42,424 bases of DNA, taken from Nitrospira sp. CG24A (GTDB lineage Bacteria; Nitrospirota; Nitrospiria; Nitrospirales; Nitrospiraceae). Both the position numbers and the translations under genes were made by a program. Below, piece after piece: positions 13,839-23,251 of the stretch. The stretch covers positions 1 through 42,424 of the forward strand of contig NEWT02000013.1 in NCBI GenBank assembly GCA_002869925.2, read 5' to 3'. A model generated the notes under the pieces. The model was not told the origin of the DNA. It ran no database searches and saw only the letters and a program-made list of their open reading frames with translations. Each line of letters starts with the position of its first letter. Position 1 is the stretch's first letter.

Positions 13839-15317
13839 ATGGCCGCCGAAGCTACAATCATGAGGTCGCAATCTAGGCCCACCACACGGCCGACGTTGTT
13901 GGCTCAATTTGTTCGAACCGTGCGACAGCATCAGCTGTTCGTTCCTGATCATCACCTATTGGTGGCCGTGTCGGGCGGGCCAGACTCGATTGCGTTGTTG
14001 TCGCTTCTCCATCGCCTGGTCCCCTCATGGCGCCTCACGTTAACGGTCATCCATTGTAACTTCGGGCTGCGTGGAGCGGAGTCCGACGGCGATGAATCAT
14101 TTGTGAACACCTTTTGCCAAGAACGGCAGTTGAATCTTGTCATCCATCGCCCCTCGTTGGCCACGCGGCGGCAGCGATTGTCGCTTCAAGCTGCAGCACG
14201 CGACGCGCGATATGACTTCATGAAACGCATGGCTCACGAACTAGGGGCCGATCGCATTGCGGTGGGTCATACTGCCAATGACCAGGCTGAAACAGTACTC
14301 ATGTGGTTATTGAGAGGGGCTGGCATGACCGGGCTAGCGGGAATGCCGTACGCTCGTAAAGACGGAATTATTCGACCTCTTCTCGCCGCCTCCCGTAAAG
14401 AAGTGCTAGCCTATTTAGATCATGAAGGGCTGACCTATCGGCGTGATTCGAGCAATGAAAAACCAGTCTATCATCGCAATCGGATCAGGAAGGAACTGCT
14501 CCCTGTTCTCACACAGTTGGTGCCAACTGCCGTCCGTGTGCTGCAACGGCAGGCGGATTTGCTACGAGAAGACGAACAGTATCTGGAGCAAGTAACAGGT
14601 ACCCTTGTGAAGGCACTCGTCAGCCGTGAGTCACACGGTGTGCAACGAGTCGATCATCGAGACTTCATCGAGTTGCCGGTTGCACTTCAGCGGCGTCTGG
14701 TTCGATCCATCTTACGGACCTACGACGAAGAGGGGCGCGCGAGCAGTTTTTCGACCGTGGAATTAGTTCGGCGCGTCTTTCTCGAGGAGAAGAGCGGGGC
14801 TCGGTTACCATTGAAGCAGGTCGTCGTGACGCTGGATCAGGGGGTGGTGCGATTTAGTTTAGGTGCAGGGAGAGAGTGCAGCCATCCGATTGATGTCGGG
14901 CAAAATAAGAGAGAGGTATGTGTGGTTTCGGTGCCTTCAATTGTCTCATGGGCTGGAACGAATCAGGAAATTCATGTACAACGTATGACTCGTGGCGCTG
15001 CCGATGAGCTAGGGAAGGTTTCTTCCCACGGGGTGGCACTGTTCGATGCCGACCTGTTTTCTGAGCCCTTGGTCGTTCGCGCATGGCAGGCTGGCGATCG
15101 ATTTGTTCCTTATGGGATGAAGGGGAAGAGCAAGAAGGTGCAAGACTTCTTTACTGATCACAAAGTGGCTCGCCCTGGACGGGCGAAGGTTCCACTATTA
15201 GTAGCGCCAGAGGGGATCCTCTGGGTGGTAGGGATGCGGCAAGATGAGCGTTTTGCCGTTCGTCGCGGGACGACACGGTGTTTGGTTGGCTCGGTGTACA
15301 ACCGGGTGAGGGAGTAG
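13839..15317 (+). CDS. tilS: tRNA(Ile)-lysidine synthetase
   Basis: Converts C34 of the CAU-anticodon tRNA-Ile to lysidine so that it reads AUA. The ATP PP-loop motif VSGGPDS is at about 44-50, followed by IHCNFGLRG and GHTANDQAETVLMWLLRGAG. The 492-residue length indicates the long form with the C-terminal substrate-binding domains, including GDRFVPYGMKGKSKKVQDFF. A GGGAG site lies about ten bases ahead of the ATG at 13839; an alternative ATG at 13860 is possible. tilS next to hpt and ftsH is a widely conserved order. Confidence 0.94.
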   Translation: MAAEATIMRSQSRPTTRPTLLAQFVRTVRQHQLFVPDHHLLVAVSGGPDSIALLSLLHRLVPSWRLTLTVIHCNFGLRGAESDGDESFVNTFCQERQLNLVIHRPSLATRRQRLSLQAAARDARYDFMKRMAHELGADRIAVGHTANDQAETVLMWLLRGAGMTGLAGMPYARKDGIIRPLLAASRKEVLAYLDHEGLTYRRDSSNEKPVYHRNRIRKELLPVLTQLVPTAVRVLQRQADLLREDEQYLEQVTGTLVKALVSRESHGVQRVDHRDFIELPVALQRRLVRSILRTYDEEGRASSFSTVELVRRVFLEEKSGARLPLKQVVVTLDQGVVRFSLGAGRECSHPIDVGQNKREVCVVSVPSIVSWAGTNQEIHVQRMTRGAADELGKVSSHGVALFDADLFSEPLVVRAWQAGDRFVPYGMKGKSKKVQDFFTDHKVARPGRAKVPLLVAPEGILWVVGMRQDERFAVRRGTTRCLVGSVYNRVRE

Positions 15318-15322
15318 GGAGT

Positions 15323-15871
15323 ATGGAACGGATCTTCGGTCGACCGATCGTGACACAAGAAGAAATGCGTGCTCGGATTCGTGAGTTGGGCAAACAGATC
15401 ACAACAGATTATACTGGAATGGATTGTGTTTTGGTGGGAGTATTGAAGGGAGCCTATGCATTCCATGCTGATTTGGCTCGCGCAATTAGAATTCCCATAC
15501 GAGTGGATTTTCTGATGGTGAGGAGTGAAGGATCTCAGCGTAAATCATCGGGCAAGGTGAAAACTGTTAAAATGGTGACTGAGTTGACTGAGGACATTAC
15601 AGGGAAAGATGTGTTGCTGGTTGAGGACATCGTCGACTCCGGGCTTACGGCTCAATACTTGGTTAAGACGTTGGCGAAAAAAAACCCTCGGTCGATTAAA
15701 GTCTGCACCTTGTTGAGTAAGCCAGACCGGCGAGTGATCAATGTCACCATTGATTATGTAGGGTTCAAGATTCCCGATAAATATGTCGTGGGGTACGGAC
15801 TCGATTATCAGCAGAAGTACCGGAACCTTCCGTATCTGGCTGTGCTGGATATGGACGGAGATCATGAGTAA
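15323..15871 (+). CDS. hpt: Hypoxanthine(-guanine) phosphoribosyltransferase
   Basis: Purine salvage enzyme using PRPP to convert hypoxanthine or guanine to the nucleotide. The 182-residue length is typical. The PRPP-binding signature VLLVEDIVDSGLT is at about 97-109, and VGVLKGAYAFHADL at 38-51. The frame is open 15 codons upstream into tilS, but GGGAG just before the ATG at 15323 and the family N-terminus decide the start. It follows tilS by five bases. Confidence 0.95.
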   Translation: MERIFGRPIVTQEEMRARIRELGKQITTDYTGMDCVLVGVLKGAYAFHADLARAIRIPIRVDFLMVRSEGSQRKSSGKVKTVKMVTELTEDITGKDVLLVEDIVDSGLTAQYLVKTLAKKNPRSIKVCTLLSKPDRRVINVTIDYVGFKIPDKYVVGYGLDYQQKYRNLPYLAVLDMDGDHE

Positions 15872-15887
15872 GACTTTGATCTCACGG

Positions 15888-15917
15888 TTGTCAGTATGAA
15901 GGTACCTGTGGTAACAT
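15888..15917 (+). promoter_or_regulatory. Possible ftsH promoter
   Basis: TTGTCA (15888-15893), an 18-base spacer and TAACAT (15912-15917), about 55 bases ahead of the ftsH start. The inverted repeat ATCAA-TCACG-TTGAT (15916-15930) begins at the end of the -10 box. The boxes are imperfect, so this is tentative. Confidence 0.35.
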
Positions 15918-15972
15918 CAATCACGTTGATGGTTGTTCTGACCATACGCGTGCCATCCACAAGGAGATCTGG

Positions 15973-17784
15973 ATGAATTCCAGGACAAAGAATATACTTT
16001 TCTGGGTTGTTGTCGGCCTCTTCATGATTTTGCTGTTCAACCTATTTAGCGTGCCGCACCACGAGCCGGAAGAAGATGTGATTTTCAGTGAGTTCATGAC
16101 CAAGCTCGATAAAGGCGACGTTGAGCGTGTCATCATCAAATCCAGCCACATTAGCGCCATCCTGAAAGATAAAACTCGTATTCGAACCTATTCAGTGGAA
16201 TATCCTGAACTTGTGCAGGTCTTACGGGACAAGGGTGTGCAGATCGAGGCGAAACCGCCGGACGAAAGTCCTTGGTATATTACGTTCCTTGTGACCTGGG
16301 GGCCGTTTGTCCTGTTCCTGGGGTTGTGGTTCTTCTTGATGCGGCAAATGCAGATGGGTGGCAACAAGGCCATGTCGTTCGGTAAGAGCAAAGCCCGTTT
16401 GCTCACAGAAGAGCGTAAAAAGGTGTTGTTTGCCGACGTGGCTGGTGTTGAAGAAGCCAAGAATGAAGTGCTTGAGATCATCGAGTTTCTCAAAGATCCC
16501 CGCAAGTTCCAAAAGCTCGGTGGACGTATCCCAAAAGGCGTGTTGATCGTCGGCCCTCCAGGCACAGGGAAAACGCTATTGGCCAAGGCCATTGCAGGTG
16601 AAGCCAATGTGCCGTTTTTCAGTATTAGTGGATCGGACTTCGTTGAAATGTTTGTGGGCGTTGGAGCGTCTCGTGTTCGCGACCTTTTTGAGCAGGGGAA
16701 GAAACATGCACCCTGCATTATTTTTATCGACGAAATCGATGCCGTTGGCCGACTTCGTGGAGCAGGGTTGGGTGGAGGTCATGATGAGCGTGAACAGACG
16801 CTCAATCAATTGCTCGTCGAGATGGATGGGTTTGATACGACAGAAGGTGTGATCTTGGTTGCTGCGACTAACCGGCCGGATGTCCTCGACCCTGCCTTGC
16901 TCAGACCGGGGCGGTTTGATCGGCAAGTCGTGGTGAATCGACCGGACATGCGGGGTCGCGTTGAGGTTCTCCAGGTGCATACAAAGAAAGTTCCGATTGC
17001 AGCGAATGTGGAGTTGGAAAAAATCGCGCGCGGCACGCCGGGATTTTCAGGTGCCGATCTTGAAAACTTGGTCAATGAAGCGGCACTCTGGGCTGCGAGA
17101 CTCAACAAAAAAGAAGTAGAAGTCATCGACTTTGAGATGGCTAAAGATAAGGTGCTGATGGGGGCTGAGCGAAAGAGTATGTTCTTGAGCGACGAGGAGA
17201 AAAAGACGACGGCTTATCATGAAGCCGGGCACACGTTGATCGCCAAGCTGCTTCCTGGAACGGATCCCGTACACAAGGTAACCATTATTCCTCGAGGCCG
17301 CGCATTGGGTGTCACGATGCAGCTCCCTACCGATGACCGCCACGGTTATTCGAAGGGCTATTTGCTCAACCAACTTGCCATCCTCATGGGAGGTCGTGTG
17401 GCAGAAGAGTTGGTCTTGAATGAGATGACGACGGGCGCGGGAAACGATATCGAACGCGCGACGGACCTCGCGAGGAAAATGGTTTGTGAATGGGGCATGA
17501 GCGAAAAAATGGGTCCCCTGACGTTTGGTAAACAAAACGAACAGGTTTTTCTTGGGCGAGAGATGGGGAGCCAGCGCGATTTTAGCGATCAAATCGCCAT
17601 GGAGATCGATCAGGAAGTTAAGCGGCTTGTGACAGAAAACTATGAACGGGCAAAGCGCCTGCTCACGGAAAATATGGCGAGTCTGAAGCGTTTGGCAGAG
17701 GCACTCTTGGAGAAAGAGGTCCTCGACGGGTCCGACATTGACCACATTCTTATGCAGTCCACATCCCAACCAGTTCCTGCTTAA
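15973..17784 (+). CDS. ftsH: ATP-dependent zinc metalloprotease FtsH
   Basis: Membrane-anchored AAA+ protease that degrades unneeded or damaged membrane and regulatory proteins. The 603-residue protein has an N-terminal membrane helix (about 8-25), a short periplasmic domain, and a second helix (about 96-117). The AAA module shows Walker A GPPGTGKT near 195-202, Walker [13 protein letters not shown], and [21 protein letters not shown] with the arginine finger. The zinc motif HEAGH is near 416-420. AAGGAGAT precedes the ATG. The gene is 101 bases after hpt and is followed by two hairpins before folP. Confidence 0.98.
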   Translation: MNSRTKNILFWVVVGLFMILLFNLFSVPHHEPEEDVIFSEFMTKLDKGDVERVIIKSSHISAILKDKTRIRTYSVEYPELVQVLRDKGVQIEAKPPDESPWYITFLVTWGPFVLFLGLWFFLMRQMQMGGNKAMSFGKSKARLLTEERKKVLFADVAGVEEAKNEVLEIIEFLKDPRKFQKLGGRIPKGVLIVGPPGTGKTLLAKAIAGEANVPFFSISGSDFVEMFVGVGASRVRDLFEQGKKHAPCIIFIDEIDAVGRLRGAGLGGGHDEREQTLNQLLVEMDGFDTTEGVILVAATNRPDVLDPALLRPGRFDRQVVVNRPDMRGRVEVLQVHTKKVPIAANVELEKIARGTPGFSGADLENLVNEAALWAARLNKKEVEVIDFEMAKDKVLMGAERKSMFLSDEEKKTTAYHEAGHTLIAKLLPGTDPVHKVTIIPRGRALGVTMQLPTDDRHGYSKGYLLNQLAILMGGRVAEELVLNEMTTGAGNDIERATDLARKMVCEWGMSEKMGPLTFGKQNEQVFLGREMGSQRDFSDQIAMEIDQEVKRLVTENYERAKRLLTENMASLKRLAEALLEKEVLDGSDIDHILMQSTSQPVPA

Positions 17785-17801
17785 TTTCTGTATCGCTGAT
17801 C

Positions 17802-17834
17802 CCGTGACGCCATTTCAGGGCATTGGCGTCACGG
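17802..17834 (+). terminator. Perfect 11-bp hairpin after ftsH
   Basis: CCGTGACGCCA (17802-17812) pairs fully with TGGCGTCACGG (17824-17834) around an 11-base loop, 18 bases after the ftsH stop. No clear T run follows, so it may be a Rho-independent terminator of low efficiency, an mRNA-end stabiliser or a protein-binding site. Confidence 0.5.
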
Positions 17835-17854
17835 GGCAGTATATCTAAAAGACG

Positions 17855-17883
17855 ACGTCGAGAAGGGAGTCCTTCTCGTACGT
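17855..17883 (+). promoter_or_regulatory. Second hairpin between ftsH and folP
   Basis: ACGT-CGAGAAGG pairs with CCTTCTCG-T-ACGT around a GAGT loop, with one bulged T (17879). It lies 20 bases after the first hairpin and about 86 bases before the folP start. No T run follows. Tandem stems suggest transcript processing or attenuation. Confidence 0.4.
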
Positions 17884-17969
17884 GACGGGTTGTGTTCTAT
17901 ACCCCCATGATAGGTGGAGGTATTTGGTTACACGACGGTCTCTTAACATGCTGTGCGATGTGAGAATTT

Positions 17970-18839
17970 ATGATAGTGACACGACAGGCAAAAGATCGGC
18001 TGATAGAATTTCCTGGCAGACCATTGATTATGGGCGTAGTAAATGTGACGCCTGATTCATTCTTCGATGGCGGCCGTTTTTTGGATACAGCTGCTGCTGT
18101 TGCGCATGCCATTCAATTAGTAGAAGAAGGGGCCGATCTGTTGGATATCGGCGCAGAATCAACACGCCCTGGCGCCGATGTTGTCACTGAGGTAGAAGAG
18201 TGTCGTCGTGCGATTCCTGTCGTGACCGCGGTGGCAAAGGCTGTGTCTGTTCCCATTTCAATCGATACCTCAAAGGCCGCGGTCGCGCGTGCGGCGCTTG
18301 ATTCCGGGGCGGTTCTTGTAAACGACGTCACCGCGTTGCGCGGTGATCCTGCCATGGTAGATGTAATAGCCGGAACGGGGGCTGGTATTGTTTTGATGCA
18401 TATGCATGGTACACCGCGCACCATGCAGCTGGCTCCATGTTACAACAATGTGTCTGCCGAGGTCTCAGAGTTTTTTGAGGAACGAATCCATTTTGCGATG
18501 GCACATGGCATTGTACGAAGACAAATCATTCTTGATCCAGGTATCGGATTTGGTAAGCTACTGGAACATAATCTTACATTGTTGGACCAACTATGCCGCT
18601 TCGAGCAGTTTCAATGTCCCGTGATGGTTGGTGTCTCACGGAAGGCGTTTCTAGGTCAACTCGTAGGCCGTCAGGTTCAGGAACGGCAATGGGCCACGGC
18701 GGCAGCAGTTGCGATTTCGGTAGATCGAGGGGCTGGAATCCTTCGCGTTCACGACGTGAAAGCCATGAAAGATGTGGTGGAGGTTGCCGCGGCGATTAGT
18801 CGGCAGCCCGCCATTTCCATGAAAGCACAACATGCGTAA
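17970..18839 (+). CDS. folP: Dihydropteroate synthase
   Basis: Joins p-aminobenzoate to the pterin pyrophosphate in folate synthesis. The 289-residue protein has [16 protein letters not shown] (about 20-35), [25 protein letters not shown], the [11 protein letters not shown] loop, and [15 protein letters not shown]. Length is normal. The ATG at 17970 has only a weak GTGAG upstream. The last eight bases overlap glmM. Confidence 0.95.
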   Translation: MIVTRQAKDRLIEFPGRPLIMGVVNVTPDSFFDGGRFLDTAAAVAHAIQLVEEGADLLDIGAESTRPGADVVTEVEECRRAIPVVTAVAKAVSVPISIDTSKAAVARAALDSGAVLVNDVTALRGDPAMVDVIAGTGAGIVLMHMHGTPRTMQLAPCYNNVSAEVSEFFEERIHFAMAHGIVRRQIILDPGIGFGKLLEHNLTLLDQLCRFEQFQCPVMVGVSRKAFLGQLVGRQVQERQWATAAAVAISVDRGAGILRVHDVKAMKDVVEVAAAISRQPAISMKAQHA

Positions 18840-20181
18840 ACTGTTTGGTACCGACGGGGTTCGAGGGGTCGCGAACCTTGATCCAATGACCAGCGAAATG
18901 GCGATGCAGCTGGGCCGAGCCGCAGCACATTTGTTTATGCGTCGATCCGGGCGCCATCAAATTGTCATCGGCAAGGACACCCGGATCTCCGGCTACATGC
19001 TGGAGTCAGCGTTGACTTCGGGGATTTGCTCGATGGGTGTTGATGTGTTGCTGGTCGGTCCGATGCCGACGCCGGCCATCGCATTTTTGACGAGGAGTCT
19101 TCGCGCCGATGCCGGGGTGATGATCTCGGCCTCACACAATCCCTACCAGGATAACGGCATCAAGTTTTTTTCCAACGATGGGTTTAAATTACCTGATGAA
19201 TTGGAGCTTCGCATCGAAGGCCTGATCGTCTCAAATGAGATCGCTCATCTAAGGCCGACCGCAGATGCCATTGGGAAAGCCTATCGTATCGACGATGCCG
19301 AAGGGCGGTACATCGAGTTTGTCAAACGGTCTCTTCCGAGAGAGTTGGACTTCCAGGGGATCAAAGTGGTGGTCGATTGCGCCAATGGCGCAGCCTACAA
19401 GGTTGCGCCGACGGTGTTGCGTGAACTCGGAGCAAAAGTCGAAGTGATCGCCAATAAACCGGACGGGATGAATATCAATGCCGGCTGTGGCGCGGTTCAT
19501 CCTCAATTGCTGCAGAAGGCAGTTCTCGATCAGGGGGCACAACTCGGGGTAGCACTGGACGGGGATGCTGATCGCGCCATCTTTGTCTGCGAACAGGGAC
19601 GCATTATCGATGGTGATCATATTATGGCGATGTTGGCGCTTGACCTTCATCATCAAGGGAAGCTTTCGAAACAGACAGTTGTGGGGACTGTCATGAGCAA
19701 CTTCGGATTGGAGTTGGCCATGACCAAAGCGGGTATTACGCTTGTGCGGACTGCCGTCGGCGATAGGTATCTACTCGAACGAATGTCGGCTGAGAGCTAC
19801 AACTTCGGGGGAGAGCAGTCAGGCCATTTCATTTTCCTAGACCATAATACGACCGGTGATGGGTTGATTTCAGCGTTGCAAGTCTTGTCCCTCATGAAAC
19901 GCACTGGACAGCCCATGTCTGAGCTGGCCAAATCCATGACGGCAGTTCCACAAATATTAATCAATGTGAAGGTCACCCAGAAACCGATTCTCGACACGGT
20001 CCCAGAACTCCAACATGCGATCCATGAAAGTGAACAGCGTCTGAACGGCAGTGGGCGCGTGTTGGTGCGATATTCGGGAACGGAACCGCTCTTACGAGTG
20101 ATGGTCGAGGGTGAGCGTGATGATCAGATTCGTGAGGTCGCCAATCATCTTGTAGATGTGATTAAGGTTCATCTGGGTTAA
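18832..20181 (+). CDS. glmM: Phosphoglucosamine mutase
   Basis: Converts glucosamine-6-phosphate to glucosamine-1-phosphate for UDP-GlcNAc and hence peptidoglycan and envelope sugars. The 449-residue protein starts [12 protein letters not shown], has the phosphoserine loop [12 protein letters not shown] (Ser near 101), the metal loop [11 protein letters not shown] near 242, GEQSGH, and the phosphate-binding [15 protein letters not shown] at the C-terminus. It overlaps folP by eight bases; folP-glmM after ftsH is a common order. Confidence 0.97.
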   Translation: MRKLFGTDGVRGVANLDPMTSEMAMQLGRAAAHLFMRRSGRHQIVIGKDTRISGYMLESALTSGICSMGVDVLLVGPMPTPAIAFLTRSLRADAGVMISASHNPYQDNGIKFFSNDGFKLPDELELRIEGLIVSNEIAHLRPTADAIGKAYRIDDAEGRYIEFVKRSLPRELDFQGIKVVVDCANGAAYKVAPTVLRELGAKVEVIANKPDGMNINAGCGAVHPQLLQKAVLDQGAQLGVALDGDADRAIFVCEQGRIIDGDHIMAMLALDLHHQGKLSKQTVVGTVMSNFGLELAMTKAGITLVRTAVGDRYLLERMSAESYNFGGEQSGHFIFLDHNTTGDGLISALQVLSLMKRTGQPMSELAKSMTAVPQILINVKVTQKPILDTVPELQHAIHESEQRLNGSGRVLVRYSGTEPLLRVMVEGERDDQIREVANHLVDVIKVHLG

Positions 20182-20208
20182 GGTGTCACCCTCCATTGAG
20201 GGAGGCTT

Positions 20209-22761
20209 ATGCTGCCGTCCCTCACCGTCGCCTTCATTAGCGGGCTCTTGGTCGGATCACAGATCCCCTACTTCCCCCTCGTCATCTCCTTCCTACTCCT
20301 CCTTGTTGGGTTAGGCGCGGTCGCCCTGGAACAATTCATTCGCGTACCCGTTTCAAAGGTTACGTGGCACTACGGAATACTCTTAGTTGGAGTGGTCTAT
20401 TGGTTGGTGGTCGTCAATTTGACTGCCCAAACTCCAATAGCCGAGGATCCTTCCGATGCAACGATCGAAGTCGCTGGCCGTATTGTGGCGCCTGTACAAC
20501 AGGCGCCCGATCGCCTGGTCATGATCATCAGGTCGGACAATCCAGTCGATGCATCGGCACCATCTAGGCATGTACGGCTGACGTGGCGCTCACCTGAACG
20601 AGTATTCTTCCAAGGTGATCGGGTTGGCTTTCGGGCGATAGTGCGACGTCCGAGCGGGTCACTGAACCCTGGTGGATTTAGTTATGGGGTGTATCTTGAG
20701 CGCCAAGGGATTGATGCGATCGCTACAGTGACCGGACCGAAAGCGGTGCAGTTCCTTGAGTCGGGGTATGCGCATGCCTGGTGGGCGATTTGGACTCTAT
20801 TCGATCAGTGGAGAAGCAATATTCGTCTCGCTGCGGTGCAGACTCTTTCACAGCCTGCACTCGGATTGTATACGGGTATCATCATCGGTGATCGAGGGTA
20901 TTTGGACCCGGATCTCCGTGATCAGTTTATGACGACCGGGACAGTCCATCTCCTTTCTATTTCAGGGAGCCACTTGGGTCTCGTCGCGCTGCTCATTTTC
21001 TCGCTTGTCAGATGGGCAATGATTCTGTTGCCGTCTGATTGGCTTCTTGCAGTGTCTCGGAGAATCACACCGACTCGCATCGCTGCTCTCTGCACGCTCC
21101 TTCCGGTCGCTGGCTATGCCTGCCTGGCCGGGGCTGAACTTGCTACGATTCGATCGTTGTTGATGGTAACTGTTGGGCTGAGTGCGATTTGGCTTGGTCA
21201 GGAGCGCCGGCTCTTTCATGCCCTCGCTGCCGCCGCAGTGGTGATATTGCTGCATGATCCTCAGGCGCTATTTGATATCTCCTTTCAGCTCTCATTTTTG
21301 TCCGTCATCGCAATGGCCGGATGGCTCTCTCGTCAGACTGTGGTTGCCCAGGAAGGATTGCTGAACGAATCATCTGAACCATCGTATGTGAGAACCTGCA
21401 TCCGGTGGGGGAGAGAGTCGATCGTCATGAGCGGCGTCGTGACCTTGATGACCCTTCCTCTTGTTGCATACTATTTCTATCAACTGCCGTGGCTCGGTCT
21501 TTTCACCAATGTAGTGGCTGTTCCTGTGATGGGAATCTTGCTCGTTCCGATTGGCCTGGTGTCCGCAGTGTGGGAGATTGCGATAGGGGGAGCCATACTG
21601 CCCCTGGCGGCATTGAATCAGCTGATGCTTGACTACTTTGTGATGGTGATCCGCTTGATATCGATGCTTCCTGGAGGGGAATGGCATATTGCGGCCCCTT
21701 CGGTGTTCACCATGGTCTTATTTTATGGCTGCCTCACTCTGCTCTGGCAGCGAGTGGGTGGTACGGCATTCCGGTGGACAGTGAGTGTCGGTCTCCTATT
21801 GGTATTCTTGTGGTGGGCATGGTCTCCACGGATGTTTCTTGATGGAGATCACTTTCGCGTCACCTTTCTAGACGTCGGGCAAGGCGACAGCGCGGTGATC
21901 GAGTTGCCTGATGGACAGGTGGTATTGATCGACGGGGGAGCGACGTATGAACGATTCGACATGGGTCGCTCGGTGGTGGCTCCATTTCTTTGGAATCGAG
22001 GCATTCGCACTATTGACCAGGTGATCGGCACGCACCCTCAACTTGATCATGTCGGAGGCCTTGCCTGGGTGGTCCGGCATTTTGTTGTGAAACAGTATTG
22101 GGGATCTGGAGAGACTCGTGAGGAATTGTTTTATCGACAGCTACAACAAGCATTAGCGAGTCAAGGACTCCAGGAAGGGGTTGCCAGTGAAGGGCAGGAG
22201 ATCGTTTCATCCGGTCTCTGCCGGTTGGTGGTCCTCAATCCAAATAGAGACGTGCTCCTTACTATGCCGTCCCGAGAAGGTCATGCGGGAGGGCAGGCGT
22301 TGAACAATCGCTCTGTGGCCACGCGTCTGACGTGTGGTAATCATACGATGCTTTTTGCCGCGGATGTCGAACACACTGGTTTGTCACGGATGTCACGCTC
22401 ACCGTTTCACAGTCCGGTCGATGTTCTCAAGGTGCCGCACCATGGGGCGGTGAGCTCGTTGAATTATGCCTGGGTGGCATCACTACATCCTCAGTATGCC
22501 GTATTTTCGGCAGGGCGCCATAATTCCTACAGGCACCCCGCCGATGCTGTTCTGGATGCATATAAGTCGGAGGGCAGCATGGTGTTACGGACCGATCAAG
22601 ACGGAGGGGTCTGGTTTACCGGAAGAGCATCCGGTGACGCACTTCACGTACATCGAGCGAGTGACTTGGTGCTTCAGCCAACCAACAGTGTCTCGTGCCT
22701 GTTGCCTTGTGAGAAGGCAAACTGGATCCGGATATGGCAACAGTGGCGTGACGGCCATTAA
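20209..22761 (+). CDS. comEC: ComEC/Rec2-family DNA-uptake channel protein
   Basis: Inner-membrane protein of natural transformation. The 850-residue protein is full length. It has an N-terminal hydrophobic/DUF4131 region (about 1-190), a Competence domain with many membrane helices (about 215-490, with LLSISGSHLGLVALLI near 247-262), and a C-terminal metallo-beta-lactamase-like domain (from about 551) with FLDVGQGDSAVIELPDG and the metal motif THPQLDHVGG. The last part (about 730-800) has VLKVPHHGAVSS and FSAGRHNSYRHP. GGGAGG precedes the ATG. It starts 27 bases after glmM. No other competence gene is in the window. Confidence 0.94.
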   Translation: MLPSLTVAFISGLLVGSQIPYFPLVISFLLLLVGLGAVALEQFIRVPVSKVTWHYGILLVGVVYWLVVVNLTAQTPIAEDPSDATIEVAGRIVAPVQQAPDRLVMIIRSDNPVDASAPSRHVRLTWRSPERVFFQGDRVGFRAIVRRPSGSLNPGGFSYGVYLERQGIDAIATVTGPKAVQFLESGYAHAWWAIWTLFDQWRSNIRLAAVQTLSQPALGLYTGIIIGDRGYLDPDLRDQFMTTGTVHLLSISGSHLGLVALLIFSLVRWAMILLPSDWLLAVSRRITPTRIAALCTLLPVAGYACLAGAELATIRSLLMVTVGLSAIWLGQERRLFHALAAAAVVILLHDPQALFDISFQLSFLSVIAMAGWLSRQTVVAQEGLLNESSEPSYVRTCIRWGRESIVMSGVVTLMTLPLVAYYFYQLPWLGLFTNVVAVPVMGILLVPIGLVSAVWEIAIGGAILPLAALNQLMLDYFVMVIRLISMLPGGEWHIAAPSVFTMVLFYGCLTLLWQRVGGTAFRWTVSVGLLLVFLWWAWSPRMFLDGDHFRVTFLDVGQGDSAVIELPDGQVVLIDGGATYERFDMGRSVVAPFLWNRGIRTIDQVIGTHPQLDHVGGLAWVVRHFVVKQYWGSGETREELFYRQLQQALASQGLQEGVASEGQEIVSSGLCRLVVLNPNRDVLLTMPSREGHAGGQALNNRSVATRLTCGNHTMLFAADVEHTGLSRMSRSPFHSPVDVLKVPHHGAVSSLNYAWVASLHPQYAVFSAGRHNSYRHPADAVLDAYKSEGSMVLRTDQDGGVWFTGRASGDALHVHRASDLVLQPTNSVSCLLPCEKANWIRIWQQWRDGH

Positions 22762-23021
22762 TTGCTGTTTGGGGATCATGCAGGCCAACCTGGTTACCTG
22801 CGACCGCTACTACTTAGGTGAAGAATACAGGTGCACGAGCGAGTGCACATTTCAAGTGCCTGCAAGGCGAAATTCGTCAGTCTCCCTCCCAGTTGTGAGT
22901 CTCCGATAGCATAAGTCTCCAAGATTACTCAGATTTCATCATCTGAGATCAAGGCATAGCATGTGCATGCACTGATGCTGGCCGTAGCGTATGCCATCAA
23001 AATTCTTAGGGAACTCATGAT
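22762..23021 (+). promoter_or_regulatory. Repeat-rich leader upstream of the RHH / HD-GYP / export locus
   Basis: No gene is seen in these 260 bases. They hold several short repeats: GTGCAC at 22831-22836 and 22843-22848, the heptamer AGTCTCC three times (22879, 22898, 22914), a perfect 7-bp inverted repeat CTCAGAT-TTCATC-ATCTGAG (22928-22947), and the 10-bp palindrome GTGCATGCAC (22963-22972). The GTGCA units recur in two places. A clear promoter could not be chosen. The pattern suggests operator sites, possibly for the ribbon-helix-helix protein encoded next. Confidence 0.5.
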
Positions 23022-23207
23022 ATGCCACATCTCGTACGGATCGTGATTCAATTACCTGTGGGCCTCAAAACACAACTCGATAGTCTGAAACAGCAAGGAT
23101 ACACAACTAGCGGTTTCATCAGGGCTATGTTGGAACGGGAGTTTGCCAAAATGGAGGAGAGCCCTGCGCCCTCTGTCCCAAGCGCGAAACGTCTCAGTAG
23201 TCGGTAG
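23022..23207 (+). CDS. Small ribbon-helix-helix-like DNA-binding protein
   Basis: A 61-residue protein: a beta strand (LVRIVIQLP), then LKTQLDSLKQQGYTTSGFIRAMLEREF, which matches the ribbon-helix-helix pattern (strand, helix, turn with G-x-T-x-S-x-FIR, helix). The last 17 residues are Ser/Pro-rich and basic. AGGGAAC lies about ten bases ahead of the ATG. Such proteins act as dimeric DNA-binding regulators or antitoxins. No toxin gene is adjacent. The repeats upstream are possible self-regulation sites. Family membership is by pattern only. Confidence 0.68.
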   Translation: MPHLVRIVIQLPVGLKTQLDSLKQQGYTTSGFIRAMLEREFAKMEESPAPSVPSAKRLSSR

Positions 23208-23251
23208 CAGGTTGTAAGAGCCCGATCATGTACAGAAAGGCTTGAAGAGCT

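Noticed and set aside
17047-17769. A 240-codon open frame on the minus strand inside ftsH
   Set aside because: It lies fully inside a clear ftsH, its protein has no family-like features, and it is a by-product of codon bias.
22466-22909. A 147-codon plus-strand frame across the end of comEC
   Set aside because: It mostly overlaps the conserved comEC C-terminus in another frame and has no recognisable domain or ribosome site.
22879-22920. Three AGTCTCC copies considered as a CRISPR-like array
   Set aside because: The unit is only 7 bp, spacing is uneven (19 and 16 bp), and no cas gene is near.
22762-23021. Cyclic-di-GMP riboswitch ahead of the HD-GYP gene
   Set aside because: I looked for the conserved GEMM core and did not see it in this leader.
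23022-23207. Antitoxin of a toxin-antitoxin pair
   Set aside because: The next gene is an HD-GYP protein with no toxin features, so only the ribbon-helix-helix pattern is claimed.
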